Origin: Capronia americana
Lineage: Eukaryota; Ascomycota; Eurotiomycetes; Chaetothyriales; Herpotrichiellaceae
DNA: 64,000 nt
Direction: 5' to 3'
NCBI GenBank assembly: GCA_016110215.1
Contig: JADWQD010000012.1
Coordinates: forward strand, 62,001-126,000
Below, piece after piece: positions 56,601 to 64,000 of this stretch. Numbering within the stretch: the stretch's first letter is position 1; every line of letters starts with the position of its first letter. Under the pieces are notes generated by a model. It was not told the DNA's origin. It worked only from the letters and a program-made list of their open reading frames with translations, and did no database searches. Position numbers and translations under genes: made by a program.

Positions 56601-58410
56601 CTTGTCCCAAAGACAGACGATGGGCACTGTTACTGGAGAGATGCTTGTTGACGGGCGACCTCTTGGAATCGAATTCCAGCGAGGCACGGGGTTCTGCGAA
56701 CAAATGGACCTGCATGATGAGACTGCCACGATCCGAGAAGCTCTGGAATTCTCGGCCATTTTGAGACAGGATCGGAACGTCCCCAAGCAAGAGAAGATCA
56801 ACTACGTCAACAATATCATCGAGTTACTAGAGCTTCACGACATCGAGGATGCCATCATTGGCTCTCTGGGCGTCGAGCAGCGCAAACGACTTACCATCGG
56901 TGTTGAGTTGGCTGCCAAACCAGAATTGCTCCTCTTTCTGGACGAGCCCACCAGCGGGTTGGACTCCCAGTCGGCCTTTTCTATTGTCCGGTTCTTGAAG
57001 AAGCTCTCGCAGGCCGGTCAGGCAATTATTTGCACCATCCACCAGCCCTCATCCATGTTGATCCAGCAATTCGACATGGTCTTGGCTCTGAATCCGGGCG
57101 GCAACCCATTCTACTTTGGTCCCATTGGTGAAAACGGCTCGGCAGTGGTGGAATACTTCGCAAAGAGGGGCACACAGTGTCCGCCGAACAAGAATGTAGC
57201 CGAATTCATCCTCGAGACTGCCGCCAAGGGAGGGAAGCGGCGAGCGGATGGCAAACGCGTCAACTGGAACAAAGAATGGCTTGAATCCGAGGAGAATGCC
57301 TCGATGCTCCGGGAGATCCAGCGGCTCAAAGAAGAACGATCCAAGGAGACACCGAAAGCAGCGGCCCAGCAACACGAATTCGCGGCGCCCGTTCCACTGC
57401 AGACGTACGAGCTCATGAAGCGCACCTTCCGCTCGTACTGGCGAGATCCATCATACCTTTACGCGAAGCTCTTCGTGAGCGTCATCATCGGCATCTTCAA
57501 CGGATTTACCTTCTACAACCTCACCGACTCGGTGGCATCGCTGCAAGAACGATTCTTCACCTCTTTCCTAATCCTCCTCATCCCACCCACGATCGTCAAC
57601 GGTGTGGTCCCCAAATTCTTCCAGAACCGCGCCTTGTGGGAAGCCCGTGAGTACCCGTCCCGCATCTACGGCTGGTTCGCGTTCTGCACCGCTCAGGTCG
57701 TCGCCGAGATTCCAGCTGCGGTGGTTAGCTCTGTCATCTACTGGCTGTTATGGTACTATCCGACCAATCTGCCCCGTGACAGCGAGACGGCCGGGTACAT
57801 GTTCCTGATGACCATGCTGTTCTACTTCTTCATGTCGTCGTGGGGTCAATGGATCTGTGCCTTTGCACCCTCTTTCACGACCATTTCTAACACGCTGCCG
57901 TTCTTTTTTGTCATGGTCTCCGTCTTCAACGGCATTGTGCGGCCATACAGCCAGATTCCTGTCTTTTGGCGGTATTGGATGTACTACGTCAATCCATCGA
58001 CGTGGTGGCTGAGAGGTGTGCTGGCCGCGACATTGAAGGACACTGTGGTGCGATGTGCTCAAGGCGAGTCGACGTTGTATAACGCGCCTCCTGGCCAAAC
58101 ATGCCAGTCATACACACAGGAGTTCATCAACTCCTCGGGCTTGGGTTATGTGACCACCATGACTAACGGCACCTGCGCGTACTGCCCCTACGCCACCGGG
58201 AAGGAATACCTGTCGACGTTGAACACCAAGCCCGACGAGCAATGGCGCGACTTTGGCATCTTCTTGGTCTTCACATTCTCCAACTGGCTCTTGGTGTACT
58301 TTTTCATTTGGAGCGTGAGAGTCAAGAAGTGGACCTTCGGAATGGGTTATCTGTTTGGCCGGGCTGAAGCATTGATCGAGGCCGTAAAGCGCGTGGTGCA
58401 AAGAAAGTGA
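53670..58410 (+). CDS. PDR-type ABC multidrug transporter (ABCG full-size)
   Basis: Two exons (53670-53721, 53774-58410) encode 1562 residues. The 52-nt intron has gtaagt and gatgcag ends and a ctgac branch. Without exon 1 the long frame has no ATG before MAEFEE, so the model supplies a proper start (MFNQHSGEMFRRR). The layout is NBD1-TMD1-NBD2-TMD2. The Walker A of NBD1 is degenerate (GRPGSGCS, about 247-254, Cys in place of Lys) with canonical signature VSGGE, while NBD2 has a canonical Walker A (GASGAGKT, about 948) and a degenerate signature (LGVEQRKR). This asymmetry is normal for fungal Pdr5/AtrB-type pumps. It should export hydrophobic compounds through the plasma membrane. The Zn2Cys6 gene on the other strand ends about 290 bp away. 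Confidence 0.96.
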
Positions 58411-58702
58411 AAAGGGGATTACTAGGCAATAATCGAATGGATCAATCAATGGTGTGGTTTATTGTGGAGATTGGATCAAAATCGAACGGACGTGAATCCG
58501 GTTGAATCAAGACATATCTTGGACATCAAGCTACAGTGCAGCAGGCACGGAGTAAGTTACAGTAGATGGGATCATTAAGCGGGGAGCTCACCAGTCTCAT
58601 GGATGGAACGGTAGTAAAATGTAACAAATGGATATTAAAAAGTTGGTCCCCATCCCCGGTTTACTACGAGTAGCTTCTTCTTTGTACCGTACAACGCCAC
58701 CC
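58411..58702. other. Intergenic between convergent genes
   Basis: The 292-bp shared 3' flank of the ABC transporter and the second Zn2Cys6 regulator. Nothing else seen. Confidence 0.8.
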
Positions 58703-61433
58703 TCAAGACAAGGGGAACTCGTAAGCGTCGCCGAATCCAAACGTCGGATCGAACAGGCCGGCGAACTCGTCCCGGATCTGCGAGTCGAAGAGCATGTAAT
58801 CCTCGGTTCGGAGCGACGAGGCCGACAACAGCGACGCAGGTGCGAGGCCAGCATTATCATTGCCGTCACCGTTGCCGTTGCCGTTACTGTAACTGTTGTC
58901 GCTAGCCAGACCCATCAACGGACCCCCCTCCGCTACACGTGGTGGTAGTGGTGGTGGTGGTCTGATGCCCGAAACGGCGGTGTAGGGATCAATCTCTAAG
59001 TGGTCTAGATTCAGATCTCGTTGGTGGTGGTGGTGATGTTGATGATGGCCATGAACCTGAACCTGATGATGGGCATTAACACTACTACCCGCCTTGACGC
59101 GCCTTGCGGCCAGGATCTTGGCCTGCAAGTCCTCGAGACATTTGAGCCGATCCCAGGCGCGCAGCACGGGCCCGGACCGCGCGCTCAGCTTCCTCAGCAG
59201 CGCGGCCGCGACGTGGAAGGTCTCCCGGATCGGAGCCCACAGGTCAATGTCAGTGTCGGTGGCGCTGTCGGTCTCGGCCTCGGTTGTGGCCGCGGCGGAG
59301 GCGGCGGCGGCGTGCACGACGATGAGCAGCAGGTTGCCCAGGCTGGAGACGATGAAGTGCTTGAAGAAGGTGGCGTGGGTGTGCAGCAGGTCCGTGCGCG
59401 AGTCGAGGTCCGCGAACGCTTGCAGCGAGTCCCGCGCGATGGTCAGCGCCGTGAGCGTGTGCTCTGGGTGCGTCCTTATGCGGGCCGCGGACTGTAGTAG
59501 GGGCCGGTAGATCAGGTTGCGCAGCTGGTTCGAGCGCACGAACAGCACGACCGCGAGGTAGAATTGTCGTCGGGATGTGGTGGCGGCGCTGTCACTGTCG
59601 GTGTCGCTGCGTCCGTTGCCGTCGTGACGACCGATGTCGTGGTGGTAATCGCCCCTCGAATCGTATCCGCACGACGCAATCTCAGTCACGCCGTGACAGT
59701 ATCGGATCGGAGCGGGGATCTGCTTCTGCCACTGCAGGACTTGGTAGTCGAGGTAGTCGATCTGTTCGCGCACGAGGTCCACGTCCGCGTCGGCGGGCTC
59801 CTTGCTGTTCGAAAAGTTGTTGCTCATCTGCCAGGCTTTGCCGGACAGTTTGGCGAACGGGATCATGCTCCGCAGGTACGGGTGGTCGAAGTCGAGGGCC
59901 CCGAGCGTGGGGTCCACGAGCGTGTCTTGGATGACGAAGGGGACGCCGAGACCCAGACTGGAGCGCCGGTCGAGCGTGAAGACCGACCAGAAGATTCGGA
60001 GGGCTTGTTTGCGCGCGCCCTCGTCGGGGAAATGCTTGACCAGCGCGTCGCGGCGGTGGAGGCCCATCTCGAGGCATCGGCGCGACGCGAGGCAGGAGTA
60101 GCGGCTCCCTTTGAGCTCGTCGTCCAGGTGGTAGTAGAAGAGTGCCTTGCAGAAGAGGGGATTGTTAGTTTCTCAGTCTTGCGGAAGTTGGTTTCTCAGA
60201 ACTTGTGTCTATTCCTGAATTCAGGGTGCCGTGGGTGGCAGAAAAACTCACGATGGATACGAGGATCTGAACGCCGCTGAGACCCTCGGCGTTCATTAGC
60301 GAGTCGTCCGACGAGTCGAGGACGCTTTGCACGAGCTTGACGGCGGCGTCGGTCCCCGCTACGCCTAGGTCGGACACCATCCCGATGGCGAGCAGGATCT
60401 TGATGATCTTCGTGTCCACGCTGAACATCAGTTCGATCAGGCTGCCGAAGCCGCCCTGGTAGCGTCGTCCTCGGGCGACGTCCAACGCGTCAAACAGGAG
60501 CTGGACCTTGGGAGCGAGGCACGAGCCATCGGTTGCGGGATACATTGCCCCGACTGTGTTGTGATACGTGTCGATGTACCGCAGCGCATCTGACCGCGCG
60601 ACGGTCCACAGAGGGTCCCGTGCCAGAAAGTTTCGGAGGAGCGTCGTGTCTGCCGTCTGGTTCCGGAAAACGCCAGGAAAGGAGAGAGATTTGGAGGACT
60701 GGTTCGAATTGCTGATGGAGCATCCCACCCCCAGCTCGATCAGACTCTCGTTGGCCACCTCGAACGTGAACTCTGAACTGGTAGGGCCGTGATACTCCGG
60801 TGAGATCGTCTCCGGTTCTACCGTGACGCTGGGCTGCATAGACGAATCCCTCGCTCCGAGGCTGCCTGGTTGTGGTACGTTTTCGGGCTGAAACCCCAAG
60901 GCCACTGGCTCCTCAGCCGCCGGGATACTAGGTCCAGGCTGTTGAGATGGACTGGGAGGAGATATGGCGCTCAGCCTCTGGTTCAAGCTGTCCACCTTCT
61001 CCATGACCGTACGGAGCTGCATCGTCAGTTGCTGTACTTCTCGATCCCGCACGTTCAGCGCTCCTCCTCCTCCTCCTCCTCCTCCTCCTCCTCCTCCAAG
61101 ACCTAGAGCAGCGTGCGTGGTGGGCGACGGGCCCGAAGTGCCATCATTGTTCCGCGATGGTCGATGATAGCTGCACAGCATCATGCTGTTGACACACCGC
61201 TGGCAGGGGTCGACTCCATCACATTTGACCTTGCGCCGCTTGCACTCGTTGCTAGCGACAGAGAATTCAATGTCACTCACTGCGCTGGCAGAGGTGGCCA
61301 GAAGGTGGGTGGCTTACCACGCGTTTGACACATAACGAGGTCGCTTGGACTTTTGGGCATTGCCCGGGCTTTCGGCGCTGCTGCGCTTGCGTCCTGATTG
61401 CGCGCCATCTTCAGCACCTTCTTGGTGTGCCAT
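58703..61433 (-). CDS. Zn(II)2Cys6 transcription factor
   Basis: Three exons on the complement (61318-61433, 60252-61251, 58703-60145) encode 852 residues. The first junction forms Cys39 (TG/C) and completes the cluster C39, C42, C49, C55, C58, C65 with CKRRKVKC. Reading through from the frame start inside exon 2 would leave Ser at this place, so the splice is required. A run of 12 Gly (about residues 86-97), encoded by a triplet repeat, precedes a short coiled coil (REVQQLTMQLRTVMEKVDSLNQRL). The middle homology region runs from about residue 220 to 560 (DTYHNTVGAMYPA, SRYSCLASRRCLEMGLHRRD, FWSVFTLDRRSSLGLGVPFV). A His/Gln-rich stretch and an Asn/Gly-rich region lie near the C-terminus. It lies between the ABC transporter and a P450 gene and may control one or both, which is inference. 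Confidence 0.9.
61059..61098. repeat. (TCC)n triplet repeat, coding
   Basis: About 12 copies of tcc/cct on the plus strand encode the polyglycine tract of the regulator on the minus strand. Length is likely to vary between strains. Confidence 0.85.
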
Positions 61434-62018
61434 GGCTTGGTGCGGTGGTTAAGGCCCCTGTGGATAGAACCGGGGGGGGGGGGGGGGGGGTCAAGGTTGA
61501 GAAGACAACATGTAAGGCCGTTTGAATGCGGGGATGTGGGCTTAACCGCAGTATTAAAGGCGCTGCGGTTTGGCACCCCGCCCCGGAGGCGATGTGTTTT
61601 CCGGGGTTCGCTTCAGCCCAGGGATGCCTAGCGGAGTACGGGGACTTTAGCAGCCAACCGGGAATCGCTACTTATTAATGCCGCGCCGAGGGCTCGTCAC
61701 GGGTTGCACGGGGTGTCTGGAACACGCCCATGAATTTGGTTAGGCGGCAGCTGCGGGCTCTTGCTCACCCGCGGCTTCCCCAGAGAACTTGGCCTCGGCT
61801 CACCAACTACTGTAACTTCAGCCAGGCAAAGCCATTCAAACACAGTGGCCAACATGTGCCGTACTTTCTGCAACCTTGATTCTGTAAAGAGACCAAGGTT
61901 GGCTAGGTGAAACCTCTAAAATCTGTGCCACACTACTACTGAGTGGACAGCTGAACAGATCGACCAGTTCAAGGTCCTGACTACCGCTGCAGGTTCTCCG
62001 TACTGTTCGCATCCTTGC
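61434..62018. other. Intergenic; promoter of the second regulator
   Basis: Upstream region of the Zn2Cys6 gene and 3' flank of the P450 gene. It contains a run of 19 G (61472-61490) and an otherwise unremarkable sequence with no gene. Confidence 0.7.
61472..61490. repeat. Poly-G tract, 19 bases
   Basis: A homopolymer of 19 G on the plus strand (C on the coding strand of the regulator), about 40 bp upstream of its start codon. It probably lies in the 5' UTR or core promoter. It may form G-rich secondary structure and is prone to length change and to sequencing error. Confidence 0.85.
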
Positions 62019-63742
62019 TCAGTTTTCTGCTTGATGCTGCAAGGCATCCTCCAGGGCTGACGGATTGTGAGGAATAAAGCAGACCTTGTATGCTTTCGGC
62101 TGAGTCGTCAACGAGGCAGGATTCGCCACTCCTTCGATTGGGCGAGTCTCAATGAAGCCGTCTGGGACAATCTTGAAACTGTTCAGGACCCTCAAGAAGA
62201 GGACGTACAACTCACGGTATGCCAGCTGCATGCCGACGCACATTCTGGCCCCTGTACCGAACGTGAATATGGGAGACTCCGGCCTCTCGAGCCATCGCTC
62301 AGGTCGGAATTCTTCTGGATCTTCCCACAGTTCCGGATCTATGGAGCATAAGAGAAGTCAGCCAGGTTAATCGGGCGTGTTGCGAGCGTTGAGCTCTTAC
62401 CCATATTGCAAGCCCAGACATTCAGAAATATCACTGTCCCCTTGGGGATGACCTTGTTGTCATAAACAAAATCCTGGATGGTACAGCGGGGCAGCGAGAG
62501 TCTGGTCACAGAGTAATACCTAGAAGCAAGTTCAAATGCTGAATGATTACTTGATGTGGAATGCTGGTGACTGACCTTAGGATCTCCTTGATGACCGCCA
62601 TAAGGTATGCGCAGCTCTGGTCGTCGGTCGCGTCGCAAAGGGGGTTGTCGACGGAGTAGGTCTCACGGATAGCCGCAAGTGCTTTCTCCTGGATATCTTG
62701 TCGCTTCGCCAGCATGCCAATTCCCCACGCCACGGCGGAGTTCATGGTGTCCAGGCCAGCAGCCAACAGCGTGAGGTTGAGAGAGCTCAATTCCAGCCTG
62801 TTCAGTTGTGCTTCCTCGTCGACGAGCACGTTCGCTCTAATACATGGTTTGTAAGTGCCTTTGCCAATCCGGTCGTCCAAGTCCTTGTCCAGGATCTGCA
62901 TGTACCTGTCTCGGCGGATCTTCATCTCGTTGGCCTGCACAGACGGCGTGTTCCAGGGATTCAGGCGAAGCAGCGGGATATAGTCCTGCAAGTTCCCCGT
63001 CGTGCTCCGGAAGTTACTGATGGTGTCTTCAACGTGGACAATCTCGTGGAAGAGGTCATTCTGCGACTCCATTCGGGTCCCCCAGTGGAGAGTCAGGCCG
63101 ATGCTCATGTTCATGCGAAGAAACAGCGGCATCGGGTTGACTCCCTTCTTGCCAAATTCACCGTCGCGGAGCGCCTCCGAGAGAAAGATTCGAGTCTCAC
63201 GGTCGAGATGAGGAATGTAAGAGGCTACAGCGGGTCGATTGACAGCCGTGGCCACCGCCTTCCTTCGCCTCTTGGTCGACTCAGACCATGGGCTTGTCCC
63301 CAAGGTTGTTCCCGCGGTATCGGAAATGATCTTATTGCTCATGTTAGTTGGGTCACGGAAGATAAATCAACATGGCCGCCCTCACCTTGTGGAAGGTATA
63401 GAACTCTGGTCTCGAGCTCGTTGCGTGCGAGTTCTGGTTGAAGATCGCCTTTGCCGCTGCTGCAGAGTTGACCACAAGGACAGGTATGTTTCCCAGCTGG
63501 ATCTGGTACACCGACCCATACTTTTTGGCCCATTGCCGATATTGCTCTGGAGCGTCCTTTTGGCGAATCTGCCACAAGTTGCCCACGATCGGCTTTCCAG
63601 GAGGGCCTCGAAACCCAGGCACTCGCGCCGACATGCGAGCGAGTTCATAGCCGGCGAATGCAATGACGCTCAGCACCACGATGGCCACAGGCAGGAAGGC
63701 CCATATGTCCTCCGTGAGTCTGGCAACACTTACCGAGGTCAT
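62019..63742 (-). CDS. Cytochrome P450, CYP504-like (phenylacetate hydroxylase type)
   Basis: Four exons on the complement (63386-63742, 62576-63330, 62401-62519, 62019-62338) encode 516 residues. All junctions keep frame. An N-terminal membrane anchor (residues about 15-38) and the PPGKP hinge are followed by AKKYGSVYQIQLGNIPVLVVNSAAAAKAI and SSRPEFYTFHK. The I-helix reads AAGLDTMNSAV, the ExxR motif is EILR, PERW follows, and the heme site is FGTGARMCVG with Cys444. The 'FYTFHK...SDTAGTTLGTSPWSES' run and the heme context resemble CYP504 enzymes (PhacA/PhacB), which hydroxylate phenylacetate or 3-hydroxyphenylacetate at the ring for the homogentisate route. Substrate assignment is by family resemblance only. 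It should sit in the ER membrane and need a P450 reductase. Confidence 0.92.
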
Positions 63743-64000
63743 TTTCGAGGCTGGTGTTTGAGCTATCGATACACCGAAGAGTCAAGGTAAATGGTCTCGG
63801 ATTGAGCTTGCTGATACTGGTGCATCTGCGACAAACGGAGCCCCCATGCTGACCACGTACTCGTTTTAATGCTCACCATTCTCAGCCAATGATACAACCT
63901 ACGATTCATCCGGTATCACTTGTTTGGTAACTCAGCATGTCTGGCTGGTGAGAACGGAACATCTCCGAGCCAGGTTCCGAGATCCCTGTCAGAATTCCTT
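63743..64000. promoter_or_regulatory. Upstream region of the P450 gene
   Basis: The last 258 bp lie 5' of the minus-strand P450 and presumably carry its promoter. No specific element was recognised. Confidence 0.5.

Noticed and set aside
59021..60280. Long plus-strand frames opposite the second regulator
   Set aside because: They are antisense shadows of a GC-rich coding exon. The minus strand carries the conserved fungal TF domain.
60165..61280. Zn2Cys6 gene starting at the methionine of MSDIEFSV
   Set aside because: That start is within the intron and leaves Ser in place of the first zinc ligand. The spliced model from 61433 restores all six cysteines.
1..64000. tRNA, rRNA, CRISPR arrays and intact transposons
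   Set aside because: No T-loop/A-box/B-box pairs, spaced identical repeats, terminal repeats with transposase, or reverse-transcriptase motifs were recognised by eye. A covariance-model or repeat search would be the proper test.

Overview
The window is nuclear DNA of a filamentous ascomycete (Pezizomycotina). The signs are short introns (about 50-95 nt) with GT-AG ends and CTNAC-type branch sites, Zn(II)2Cys6 regulators, a HET-domain protein, a GPI-anchored GH72 enzyme, a fungal-type PDR ABC transporter and pyrimidine-rich promoters and leaders. I cannot place the genus. No rRNA, tRNA, CRISPR, virus or intact transposon was found. Gene models are read by eye: introns were placed where splice signals, reading frame and family conservation agree.

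Layout. 1-860: the 3' end of cytoplasmic isoleucyl-tRNA synthetase and a small twin-CX9C mitochondrial protein. 868-4128 looks gene-free. 4129-5016: a secreted Cys-rich protein. 5508-9940: an MFS drug transporter and a Zn2Cys6 regulator, divergently transcribed from a shared 480-bp region carrying CGG repeats. 10943-12816: a siderophore-transporter-like MFS gene broken by four frameshifts and a stop. 14037-14717: a His-rich, CsbD-like small protein. 15515-18626: Sch9-type AGC kinase. 20986-22571: chromatin-remodelling subunit Rsc7/Swp82. 26437-27856: Clg1/Pho80-type cyclin behind a long pyrimidine-rich leader. 29138-30650: proteasome ATPase Rpt5. 31383-34064: F-box protein with a long disordered tail. 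34971-36011: an atypical short-chain dehydrogenase. 37363-39501: HET-ankyrin protein with near-identical duplicated repeats. 40628-43354: a pseudokinase. 47168-49128: a protein of unknown function. 50498-52207: GH72 beta-1,3-glucanosyltransferase with a GC-AG intron. 53670-58410: PDR ABC transporter. 58703-61433: a second Zn2Cys6 regulator. 62019-63742: CYP504-type P450.

Two segments look like functional modules. The MFS/regulator pair (5508-9940) resembles a locally controlled efflux unit, with the decayed siderophore transporter next to it. The right end (53670-63742) puts an ABC pump, a Zn2Cys6 regulator and an aromatic-acid-hydroxylase-like P450 side by side, which suggests a catabolic or detoxification neighbourhood. 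The middle is housekeeping: growth signalling (Sch9, Pho85-type cyclin), chromatin (Rsc7) and protein turnover (Rpt5, F-box). Individual gene calls are mostly firm. The functional links between neighbours are inference.
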